This document shows positions 37,007-44,915 of a DNA stretch of 64,000 nt, one piece after another (position 1 is the first letter of the stretch; every line of letters starts with the position of its first letter). The DNA is from Phycisphaerales bacterium (GTDB lineage Bacteria; Planctomycetota; Phycisphaerae; Phycisphaerales; UBA1924), in NCBI GenBank assembly GCA_029260495.1, contig JAJDDD010000021.1, positions 17,819 through 81,818 on the forward strand, in the 5' to 3' direction. The position numbers and the translations under genes were made by a program. The notes under the pieces are model-generated. The model ran no database searches. It was not told where the DNA came from and saw only the letters and a program-made list of their open reading frames with translations.

Positions 37007-38173
37007 CTACACGACCTCAAGTGACAGACATCGAGCAACTTCCTCTGCAACTTCCGTTGTCGAGTTCGCGCCCGGCTGACCCGCGCGAACACCCCGAACG
37101 TCATACGTCGCAACCTTGCCCTCCAGAATGACATGCGCGACAGCGTTCTCAAGGCGCTCAGCAAGCTCCTTCTCACCAAGCCAGTCAAACATCAGCTTGC
37201 ACGTCAGCAGCATCGCCATCGGATTGACAACACCCCTCCCGTCATACTTGGGAGCGCTCCCGTGCGTAGGCTCAAAGACCGCGTAGTCGTCGCCAATGTT
37301 CGCAGCCGACGCAAATCCAAGCCCGCCAACCAAGCCCGCGCACAGATCAGACAGAATGTCCCCAAACATGTTCTCCGCTACGAAAACATCATAATCCTGC
37401 GGGTTTTTAATCATCCACATGCAAATCGCGTCAATGTTCGCTTCCCAATGTTCAATGCCCGGATAATCGCCAGCCACCTGCCGAAAAACGCGCGTCATCA
37501 GGCCGCCAGTTTCGCGCAAAACATTCGGCTTCTCAATGAGCGTCACGGATTTTCTGTTGTGCTTCTTGGCGTACTCAAACGCCTGTCGGCAAATGCTCTC
37601 GCAACCCTGCCGACTCATGATGCGCGTCGAAAGCGCAACATTCTCAAGACCTTTCTCTTTCCACCGCGCCATACGCGCAGGATGACCAACCTCCGGATCG
37701 TTCATCACGTCGTATATCTTCTCAGGCAGCGGGAACCACTCAACGCCACCATACATGCCCTCCGTGTTCTCACGAAAAACAACAAGGTCAATGTCATCGC
37801 GATAGTTGAGCGGGTTGCCCGGATACGCTTTGCACGGCCGCAGGTTCGTGTGCAAATTAAAGAGCTGCCTGAGCTTCACAATCGGCGAAAAATAACTCAG
37901 CCCCTTCCCCTGAAGCCCCGACGCCAGCTCCTCGTTGGCTTCATCGCGCGGCTTCGACGTAATCGCGCCAAACAGCGCGCAATCCGTCTGCTTGAGAATG
38001 TCAATCGTCCGCTGCGGAAGCGGATCACCCTCGTTGCACCAAAACTCCCAGCCGATATCTGCCGGCACATACTCCGCATCGAAGTGTAGCGCATCAAGAA
38101 CAATGCGCGTCGCGTTCATAACGTCATTACCGACACCGTCGCCCGGCATCCAGGCAATTTTATATTTTGACAT
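37007..38173 (-). CDS. Isocitrate/isopropylmalate dehydrogenase family enzyme
   Basis: A 388-residue beta-decarboxylating dehydrogenase. Visible motifs: Met-Pro-Gly-Asp-Gly-Val-Gly at 9-15; the substrate loop Phe-Arg-Glu-Asn-Thr-Glu-Gly-Met-Tyr-Gly-Gly-Val-Glu near 133-145; the metal-binding Asp segment at Glu-Asn-Met-Phe-Gly-Asp-Ile-Leu-Ser-Asp; and the NAD-binding Pro-Thr-His-Gly-Ser-Ala-Pro. It oxidises isocitrate, homoisocitrate or a related 2-hydroxyacid with NAD(P); the substrate loop does not settle which. It is second in the aconitase-like operon, 131 bases after it and 10 bases before the macrodomain-ALDH gene, so substrate and product should link these enzymes. Confidence 0.9.
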   Translation of the reverse strand: MSKYKIAWMPGDGVGNDVMNATRIVLDALHFDAEYVPADIGWEFWCNEGDPLPQRTIDILKQTDCALFGAITSKPRDEANEELASGLQGKGLSYFSPIVKLRQLFNLHTNLRPCKAYPGNPLNYRDDIDLVVFRENTEGMYGGVEWFPLPEKIYDVMNDPEVGHPARMARWKEKGLENVALSTRIMSRQGCESICRQAFEYAKKHNRKSVTLIEKPNVLRETGGLMTRVFRQVAGDYPGIEHWEANIDAICMWMIKNPQDYDVFVAENMFGDILSDLCAGLVGGLGFASAANIGDDYAVFEPTHGSAPKYDGRGVVNPMAMLLTCKLMFDWLGEKELAERLENAVAHVILEGKVATYDVRGVRAGQPGANSTTEVAEEVARCLSLEVV

Positions 38174-38304
38174 GGAAATTCTCGCGAGTAAAAGTCACAC
38201 ACAACAGACGCAAAGAGACGAAAACGAAACAACAGTCAACACCCAATCTCTTGGAATTGGGCAGCAAGTATAGCGACCCGCCGGGCTGCCGAGACGGACA
38301 GACG

Positions 38305-40272
38305 CTAAGCCTCCAGCAGCTTCTTCACCAGCGCTTCACTCCCCCCCGCCGCCACAAGCTCCTGAGCTGTCGGCGAGAGCGGGGCAAAAGCGAATGTCCG
38401 CCCGTCGCAGGCAATGTTCGATCGCTCAAAATCGACTTCAAGCTCCGGCCCCGGAATCGTCCGGCAGGTGGCCGCCTCAGCATTTAGAACGCCAGCGAGG
38501 TAATCAGTCAGCGCCGGACACTCAATCACGAGAAAACCATTGTTGTAAGCATTGCGCTTGTAGGTCTGTCCGCTCGTCGCTGCGATCACCAGTTGGATGC
38601 CTCGCGAAACCAGCGCCGTCGCCGCCTGCTCACGCGATGACCCCGTCCCGAAGTTCCGCGCACCAACGATAATGTCCCCTCGCTCCGCGATCCTCTGGAA
38701 CTCAGGGTCATAGTTCAGCATCGCATACTGACCCTGCTGCTCAAACGTGATGTCATCGCGGTAGGTCACATCTTTCCCGTACATGCCATCGGTGTTGAGA
38801 TTGTCTTCGGGAAGAAAAAGCGCCCGCCCCACAATGCGCTTCGGAAATCCATCAATAACCCGCGTCGTCGTCGCTTCGCTAGCCGGCGCCGAGTTGACCT
38901 GCACATCCCCTTTCGTGCGCATCGCCCCGAGTTTTATAGGCGAAGCGATCCGTCCCTGAATCGCGCTCTCCGCCACAACCGCTGGACTCGCAAGATAGCA
39001 CAGCGCATCCCGGCTTCCCATACGACCCTGAAAATTGCGATTCGTCGCGCTAATCCCAACCTCCCCCGCTTCCAGTGTCCCTTTCCCAAGTCCAATGCAC
39101 GCGCCGCACCCCGGAGGAAGTCGCTCCGCCCCGGCTTCAAGCAGATCACCCCAATAGCCAAGTCGCTTCGCTTCCTCTTCAACCTCGCTCGACGCCGCCG
39201 CAAGATAAAAATGAACATGATCCGCCACCCTGCGAACAGGCCCGCTTCCAGAGCGAAAAACACTCGCTGCCTCCGCCAGATCAGACAACCGGGCATTCAC
39301 ACAACTCATCAGATACGCCCGATCAATGCGCACATTCTCGCGCTCAATATCATCCAGCCGCGTCATGGTCTTCACCGTATTCGGCCCCGAAACGTGCGGA
39401 CTCACACTCGAAAGATCAAGCGTCAACTCCTTCGCATAAAATGCGCCAGCGTCGGATGCAAAAGAATCCCGGTTGTTCCAAAGCGCCTCAACATCCTCCC
39501 GCGTGTACCGAGGCGCCGCATCGCCCCGCGCTGCAAAATGCTCCGCCCGCGCAAACATATAGTCGCGCCAAACCTCATCAAAGGGGAACATCCCCACCAA
39601 CGCTCCCCACTCCGTCGTCATGTTCGAGATCGTCATCCGCTCGTCAGCAGAAAGCCCCGCAACTCCGGCCCCATGAAACTCCACCGCGCAGTTCAAGACT
39701 TCATCGTTCGCAAAATAACCGCACAGCGTGATGATCACATCCTTCCCCGAAACCCCCGCGGGCAGTTTCCCGGTCAGGTTCACCTTCACCTGCTCCGGAA
39801 CCTGCCACCACGTCTGCCCCGTCGCCCAAATCGCAGCAGCGTCCGTGCGCACAACCGGCGTCCCCAGCGCCGCACCCGCCCCATACAAATTCGAATGCGA
39901 ATCAGAACCCACCACCAACGAACCCGGCGTCACATACCCTTCCTCGATCATCACCTGATGCGCAATCCCGCGCCCCGGCGGGTAATAATCCACCCCATGC
40001 TCACGCGCAAACTTCTGAATCTTCGCGTACTTCCCAAGGTTCTCCGCCGTCGTGTTCTGCACATCATGATCCATCCCAAACACCGGCTGCCCGGAATCCA
40101 CAATCCGCGTCGCCCCAATCGATTGAAACTTGGGAATCACAGCCCCCGTGTTGTCATGCGTCATGATGTGCTTCGGACGAATCGTAAGAATCATCCCCGC
40201 CCGAACCTCAACCCCCGCGTCAAGATTCACAGCATGCAACTGAGCAATTTTTTCAACTGATGTCTGAGACAT
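38305..40272 (-). CDS. Lys4-like homoaconitase/aconitase with fused large and small domains
   Basis: A 655-residue aconitase-superfamily enzyme. The large part carries Ser-Asp-Ser-His-Ser-Asn, iron-sulfur cysteines (Ser-Cys-Val-Asn; Pro-Gly-Cys-Gly-Ala-Cys-Ile-Gly) and Asn-Arg-Asn-Phe-Gln-Gly-Arg-Met-Gly; the C-terminal swivel domain holds Gly-Ser-Ser-Arg-Glu-Gln-Ala. From memory the N-terminal half is strikingly close to fungal homoaconitase Lys4, in segments such as Asp-His-Asp-Val-Gln-Asn, Asp-Ala-Ala-Ala-Ile-Trp-Ala-Thr-Gly-Gln-Thr-Trp-Trp-Gln and Asn-Met-Thr-Thr-Glu-Trp-Gly-Ala-Leu. It may hydrate homoaconitate, or act as the cell's aconitase. ATG 40272 fits the domain start; it is divergent from the MmgE/PrpD gene. 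Confidence 0.88.
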   Translation of the reverse strand: MSQTSVEKIAQLHAVNLDAGVEVRAGMILTIRPKHIMTHDNTGAVIPKFQSIGATRIVDSGQPVFGMDHDVQNTTAENLGKYAKIQKFAREHGVDYYPPGRGIAHQVMIEEGYVTPGSLVVGSDSHSNLYGAGAALGTPVVRTDAAAIWATGQTWWQVPEQVKVNLTGKLPAGVSGKDVIITLCGYFANDEVLNCAVEFHGAGVAGLSADERMTISNMTTEWGALVGMFPFDEVWRDYMFARAEHFAARGDAAPRYTREDVEALWNNRDSFASDAGAFYAKELTLDLSSVSPHVSGPNTVKTMTRLDDIERENVRIDRAYLMSCVNARLSDLAEAASVFRSGSGPVRRVADHVHFYLAAASSEVEEEAKRLGYWGDLLEAGAERLPPGCGACIGLGKGTLEAGEVGISATNRNFQGRMGSRDALCYLASPAVVAESAIQGRIASPIKLGAMRTKGDVQVNSAPASEATTTRVIDGFPKRIVGRALFLPEDNLNTDGMYGKDVTYRDDITFEQQGQYAMLNYDPEFQRIAERGDIIVGARNFGTGSSREQAATALVSRGIQLVIAATSGQTYKRNAYNNGFLVIECPALTDYLAGVLNAEAATCRTIPGPELEVDFERSNIACDGRTFAFAPLSPTAQELVAAGGSEALVKKLLEA

Positions 40273-40484
40273 ATCTGACGACCTCAACCTTTCCCGCCTC
40301 GCAGGCAGAAAACCCATTCTCACCCAGCGACATGCGAATCCATACACCGATCATATGGCCACAGACGATCCGCCAATCGCCCGGCTCTGAAGATTCAAGA
40401 ATAGAATCTCCCCGTCGAAAACGCCCGGCCCCCCTGCTACCCTGTTCATCCTGATTTTCACATCCCCAGTTGGAGTAACCAATC

Positions 40485-41927
40485 ATGGCGACTGGCGCCT
40501 ACAAAACCGACGGCTTCATCACACGCGACCTCGCCGAATGGGCCCGCTCCCTCACCTACGAATCTCTCTCAGACGCCGCCATCGAAGCCGCAAAGCTCTT
40601 CCTCTATGACAGCTTCGGTTGCGCGCTCGGAGGAAGTGAGCAAGAAGACGCCCGCATCCTCCACGCCCACCACGTCGAAATGCTCGGCGCCGGCCCAACA
40701 GGAACAGGCCCCTGCACCGCCTTCGTCTCCGGCTTCCAAACCAACGCCGTCGACGCCGCCTTCCTCAACGGTCACATGATCCGCGCCATGGACTACAACG
40801 ACATCTACTGGAAGGCAGATCCTTCCCATCCCTCCGACATCATCTCCGGACCACTCGCCTGCGCGCAGCTAAAGCAACTCGGCGGCGAAGAACTCATCCT
40901 CGGAACCGTCATCGCCTACGAAATCGAAATGCGCCTCGCTGAAATGGGCCGCCCCGGCGTGCGCGAGTACGGCTGGCACCACGCCACACTCACCGCCTTC
41001 GCCGCCCCACTCGCCGCAGGCCGAGTCCTCGACCTCACCGTTGACCAACTCCAGCACGCCGTCGGAATCAGCGCCAGCAGAACCGCCTGCCTCGGCGCCG
41101 TCACCGCCGGCAAGCTCACCAACATGAAAAACACCGTCGACCCCTGGGCCACACGCATGGGTGTCGAATCCGCCATGCTCGCCGCCCGCGGATACTCCGG
41201 ACCCGAACACATCATCGATGGCAAAGAAGGCCTCGCCCACGTCTTCGGCCATTCATTTGTCAATGGCAAACAATGCTCCTTCGACCTCGCCACACTCACC
41301 GACGACCTCCCCTCCTGCCCAAGCTGCGACTACCGCATCACACACTGCGGCATGAAAAGCTTCCCCATCGAAGCCCTCAGCCACGCACCACTCACCGCCA
41401 TGATGAAGTGCGCACAGGAAAACAGCGTCAAAGCCGATGATGTCGCCGAAATCAAAGTCGAAGTCATCGCCCGCGCCGCTGACATCCTCGGCGACCCCTC
41501 CAAATACCGGCCCACCGGCAAGGAAACCGCAGACCACTCCCTCCCCTACTCCCTCGCAGTCGGTCTGGTTGACGGCATGGTCACCCCTCTCCAGTTCAAA
41601 CAAGAGCGCATTGATGACCAATCCCTCATCCCCGTTATGGACAAGGTGAAGGTCGTCGCCAACGAGGAGTTTGAAAAACTCTTCCCCGAGTTTCAGCCCA
41701 GCCAGGTCACGCTCACTCTCAATGACGGCCGTGCCTTCACAAAGCGCGTTGATGTCCCCAAAGGCGACCCCCGCGATCCCATGACGCCCGAAGAAATCAA
41801 AATAAAGTTCGACGCCCTCGGCGCCGGAATCATCGGACAATCAAAATGCGACGCCGCCGGAAAACTCATCATGCAAATCGAAAATGAACAAAAGCTGGAT
41901 CGTCTCTTTGAAGTATTGAAGGCGTAA
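40485..41927 (+). CDS. MmgE/PrpD family protein (2-methylcitrate dehydratase-like)
   Basis: A 480-residue MmgE/PrpD protein: an all-helical N-terminal domain with Asp-Ser-Phe-Gly-Cys-Ala-Leu-Gly-Gly, the Asn-Gly-His-Met-Ile-Arg-Ala-Met-Asp-Tyr-Asn-Asp motif near 95-107, and Phe-Gly-His near 255, then a C-terminal alpha/beta domain. Members dehydrate 2-methylcitrate or related tricarboxylates, or act as aconitate decarboxylase/isomerase. GGAGT lies about ten bases before the ATG at 40485. It is divergent from the Lys4-like gene (212 bases between starts), so both are likely to act on tricarboxylic acids and may share control. The prpC/prpB genes are absent here. Confidence 0.9.
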   Translation: MATGAYKTDGFITRDLAEWARSLTYESLSDAAIEAAKLFLYDSFGCALGGSEQEDARILHAHHVEMLGAGPTGTGPCTAFVSGFQTNAVDAAFLNGHMIRAMDYNDIYWKADPSHPSDIISGPLACAQLKQLGGEELILGTVIAYEIEMRLAEMGRPGVREYGWHHATLTAFAAPLAAGRVLDLTVDQLQHAVGISASRTACLGAVTAGKLTNMKNTVDPWATRMGVESAMLAARGYSGPEHIIDGKEGLAHVFGHSFVNGKQCSFDLATLTDDLPSCPSCDYRITHCGMKSFPIEALSHAPLTAMMKCAQENSVKADDVAEIKVEVIARAADILGDPSKYRPTGKETADHSLPYSLAVGLVDGMVTPLQFKQERIDDQSLIPVMDKVKVVANEEFEKLFPEFQPSQVTLTLNDGRAFTKRVDVPKGDPRDPMTPEEIKIKFDALGAGIIGQSKCDAAGKLIMQIENEQKLDRLFEVLKA

Positions 41928-41968
41928 GCAACGCATCCCAACATCATTCGCCGAAGTGCTACAGCGAA

Positions 41969-43120
41969 TCAATAAGTGTTGCGCTTTTTGATCAGCGCCC
42001 GACGCTCATCCGCGCCGACTGAAGCAAGCGTCCCCGCCACCCGCTCCCCCGTCCGCCCATCGCCATACGGATGATCCATACCCGCAAGTTCAAGCCCGCG
42101 AGCCTCTTCAATCGCATTTTCAATCTCGCCCACAGAGTCGCCAGCCGTTGAAACCACGTTCCGCACGCGCTCCCGCTCCCCCTGTCGATCGCCAATATTG
42201 ACAACAGGCGTCTTCATCGCCGCTGCCTCAATCAGACCCGCAGAACTGTTCCCAATCATCACGCCGCGCTGATGCCCAAGGCGCTTGAGCAACGCAAGAA
42301 AACGCACGCGCTGTAGGTGAGAGATCGTCCTGATCCCCGATTCTTCAATCGCTCGCACGATCCCCTCGCGCCCGGGGTCAAAGTTTGGATGCAGACACAC
42401 CGCCCGCACGCTCCCCGCCGCCTTCACAACGCGCTGCATGCGCTCGCGCTCCGCCTCAGGCGAATCACCAACCGGGTGCATCAGTATCACAACCTCAGGA
42501 TCACCCAGCTCACGCGCAGCTTCATCACTCATCGCCTCCACCTGATCCAGACCATCCATTGCCGGCGAGCCAACCACATGAATGCGAACAACTGCCTCCC
42601 CCATACGTTCAATTCTCTTGGCGCTCGTCTCTGTCGCTGGCAGATGAAGATGCGCAAGCTTGGTGATCGCGTGGCGCATCGCTTCGTCCGCCACCCCTTC
42701 AGCCCGGTCCCCCCCGTGCATGTGCGCCACCGCAACACCCGCGACGCTCGCAGCGCTCGCAGCAGCAAATGCCTCGATCCGATCGCCGAGCACAAGGAGC
42801 CAGTCAGGCTGCCTATCACGCAGCGCTCGCGTAATACCCGTCACGCCGCGCCCCAGCGCCTCTGCGTCCGCCAAACGCCCAGTCGCGCCCTCTTTCTGCA
42901 TCACTATGCGCGCTGCAACCTCAAACTCTTCTTCCACTTCGCCCGCCGTCATGTCCGGAGGCAACAAATGGGAGCCGGTGATCACTACACAAAGCTCAAG
43001 TGATTCATGAGAACGGATCGCCCGCATCACAGGCGCAAGCAACCCAAACTCCGCACGAGAACCCGTCACAACGAGAACACGCCCCCTGTCCTCATCTTGA
43101 GAACGCGCCTCTATAGTCAA
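41969..43120 (-). CDS. neuC: NeuC-type UDP-N-acetylglucosamine 2-epimerase (hydrolysing)
   Basis: A 383-residue GT-B-like epimerase. It shows Thr-Gly-Ser-Arg-Ala-Glu-Phe-Gly near 19-26, Val-Leu-Gly-Asp-Arg-Ile-Glu near 110, His-Met-His-Gly-Gly-Asp near 133, and Ile-Gly-Asn-Ser-Ser-Ala-Gly-Leu-Ile-Glu near 295. NeuC-type enzymes hydrolyse UDP-GlcNAc (or its 2,4-diacetamido derivative) to the free 2-epimer, the precursor for NeuB. It is last in the operon; its start overlaps neuB by 4 bases. Whether the product is ManNAc (sialic acid) or the legionaminic-type sugar is not decided by sequence. Confidence 0.9.
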   Translation of the reverse strand: MTIEARSQDEDRGRVLVVTGSRAEFGLLAPVMRAIRSHESLELCVVITGSHLLPPDMTAGEVEEEFEVAARIVMQKEGATGRLADAEALGRGVTGITRALRDRQPDWLLVLGDRIEAFAAASAASVAGVAVAHMHGGDRAEGVADEAMRHAITKLAHLHLPATETSAKRIERMGEAVVRIHVVGSPAMDGLDQVEAMSDEAARELGDPEVVILMHPVGDSPEAERERMQRVVKAAGSVRAVCLHPNFDPGREGIVRAIEESGIRTISHLQRVRFLALLKRLGHQRGVMIGNSSAGLIEAAAMKTPVVNIGDRQGERERVRNVVSTAGDSVGEIENAIEEARGLELAGMDHPYGDGRTGERVAGTLASVGADERRALIKKRNTY

Positions 43121-44175
43121 CGAAAATCCTCCTCAACAACGAGAGAACCAGCCATAATCTTTCGCCCGGCTACAGCGCCCACAAGCTCATCAAGGCGCGC
43201 CGGCTCAATGCCAACGCCCGGCCGGCGCGTCATGAGATCTTCACGCACAAGTCGCGCCCCAGCTTCAATCGTGCGAGCCGCCGCCACCGACTGACGCGCA
43301 ACACATCGCACATTTTCCTCAATATCAAGCACGCGCTTGGGCTCAGCCTCGATGGTCTCCACCCTTCCATCAACATTCGTCGCAGCCCGCCGCGCCAGCT
43401 CAACATATCGCTTCATGCCCGCCTCATCGAGTGAGGCAGCATGATCAGGTCCGCGCGCCTCCCGATCATAAGTCAGGTGTTTTTCAAGCAGAATCGCCCC
43501 AGCCCGCACAGCGTTCGCGCCCGTCTCAACATCCATCGTGTGATCGCTGTAGCCAATCGCTGCGGGCGCAAGTGCGCTCATAAGCGTCGGAATAACATTG
43601 ACACCAGATCGCTCCGTTGGTGTCGGATACGCGCTGACGCACTGAAGAAAAGCAGCCTCGCGTACAGCCCCGCAAGCGCTGAGCCATTCGTGCGCCCGAA
43701 GAACTTCATCCAAATCGGCAGCGCCAGTGCTGAGTAGAAGAGGCCGCCCGGTTCCAGCAAGCCCCTCGATAAGAGGCTTATTGATAATGTCAGGCGAAGC
43801 CGTTTTGTAAGCGTCCCAGCCAACGTTCTGTGACTCTTCAATCAGCTCACAACTGAACACCGTCGCGATCGCCGCCAAGTCAAGATCGCGCGAACGCCCA
43901 GCGATGCGAGCAAGAGACTCGATCGACAACTCAAGACGCTTGAGCATCGAAACAGCGTTGTCTTCCCCAGCATTCTCTTGATATTCAGCCAGGCCCGCCT
44001 GACGCGAAAGAAGTAGGTCAGTTTCAAAATGTTGAACCTTAATCGCGTCCGCCCCAGCCCGCGCCGCAGCCTCCACAAGCTCAATCGCCCGCGCCTCATC
44101 CCCGTCATGATTCACGCCAAGCTCAGCAATGATAAAAACACGGCCGGCCGCAATAGAACACGAGCCAATCTTCAT
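43117..44175 (-). CDS. neuB: NeuB-type nonulosonate synthase
   Basis: A 352-residue synthase. The TIM barrel opens with Ile-Ala-Glu-Leu-Gly-Val-Asn-His-Asp-Gly-Asp (about 16-26), includes Lys-Val-Gln-His-Phe-Glu-Thr-Asp and Gly-Tyr-Ser-Asp-His-Thr, and ends in an antifreeze-like SAF domain (about 290-350). It condenses phosphoenolpyruvate with ManNAc or a diacetamido sugar to give a nine-carbon acid. It overlaps both neighbours by 4 bases (ATGA), so neuA, neuB and neuC are translationally coupled. The exact sugar (neuraminic, legionaminic or pseudaminic) is open. Confidence 0.93.
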   Translation of the reverse strand: MKIGSCSIAAGRVFIIAELGVNHDGDEARAIELVEAAARAGADAIKVQHFETDLLLSRQAGLAEYQENAGEDNAVSMLKRLELSIESLARIAGRSRDLDLAAIATVFSCELIEESQNVGWDAYKTASPDIINKPLIEGLAGTGRPLLLSTGAADLDEVLRAHEWLSACGAVREAAFLQCVSAYPTPTERSGVNVIPTLMSALAPAAIGYSDHTMDVETGANAVRAGAILLEKHLTYDREARGPDHAASLDEAGMKRYVELARRAATNVDGRVETIEAEPKRVLDIEENVRCVARQSVAAARTIEAGARLVREDLMTRRPGVGIEPARLDELVGAVAGRKIMAGSLVVEEDFR

Positions 44176-44912
44176 CGCGCATGCTCAACAGGCGCTCGCG
44201 CCGCCAACAACTTCGCCTCAGCGACCAGAAGATCAATCTCACTATCAATATCAACAACAGCGCCCTCCGCCGTGATAACGCCACGCCGATCCGTTCCCAA
44301 AAACGCATGAGGCCCGACAACCCTCCCCGACATGCGCTTGAAAAATAACGCATCGCGCGTCACAACCAGAACCGCGCCATCCGGCACATACGCCGGCGGC
44401 AAATCCTGCCGGCGATAAACACCGTGGTTCACCTCTCCCCCGTCCCAGGCTTCAACAACCCCATCACCCTCGCCCACACGCGCTGTCCACCACGGGTGAT
44501 GCTTCCCAACCGGCGAGTATGTCTGCACAGAATCAGCCTTATTTTCTCGAAGCATCGCAATCGCCTGATCAATCACACCTTCCGGACGCACTGGAACGTT
44601 CGCGTAGAGAATCACAATCACGTCGATCGCAGCATCATCAAGCGTCTCAACCGCATGGCGGGCTGCGTCGTCAACCGTCGCTGTGTCGCTGGCGAGTTGG
44701 GCAGGACGGGCGATCGCGTCCACACCTGATTCCCCTGCTATTTTCAGCATTTCCAGCGAATCTGACGACAGGGCGATGCGATCAACACGTGTCGAGCTTC
44801 GGGCAGCGTCAATCGTCCAGCGCACACATTCTCGCCCAGCAAGAGGCAGCAGGTTTTTCCCCGGAAGACCCTTGCTGCCGGACCGGCCCAAAATCAGCGC
44901 CAGTGTGCGCAT
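44172..44912 (-). CDS. neuA: NeuA-type CMP-nonulosonate cytidylyltransferase
   Basis: A 246-residue cytidylyltransferase. The nucleotide-binding segment Ile-Leu-Gly-Arg-Ser-Gly-Ser-Lys-Gly-Leu-Pro-Gly-Lys-Asn lies at 7-20, followed by Ser-Ser-Asp-Ser and Arg-Pro motifs, Ile-Leu-Tyr-Ala-Asn-Val-Pro-Val-Arg, and an Asp-Ile-Asp-Ser-Glu metal/base segment near the C-terminus. It activates the nonulosonic acid with CTP for transfer. It starts 3 bases after the Maf gene and overlaps neuB by 4 bases. Confidence 0.93.
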   Translation of the reverse strand: MRTLALILGRSGSKGLPGKNLLPLAGRECVRWTIDAARSSTRVDRIALSSDSLEMLKIAGESGVDAIARPAQLASDTATVDDAARHAVETLDDAAIDVIVILYANVPVRPEGVIDQAIAMLRENKADSVQTYSPVGKHHPWWTARVGEGDGVVEAWDGGEVNHGVYRRQDLPPAYVPDGAVLVVTRDALFFKRMSGRVVGPHAFLGTDRRGVITAEGAVVDIDSEIDLLVAEAKLLAARAPVEHAR

Positions 44913-44915
44913 GGG

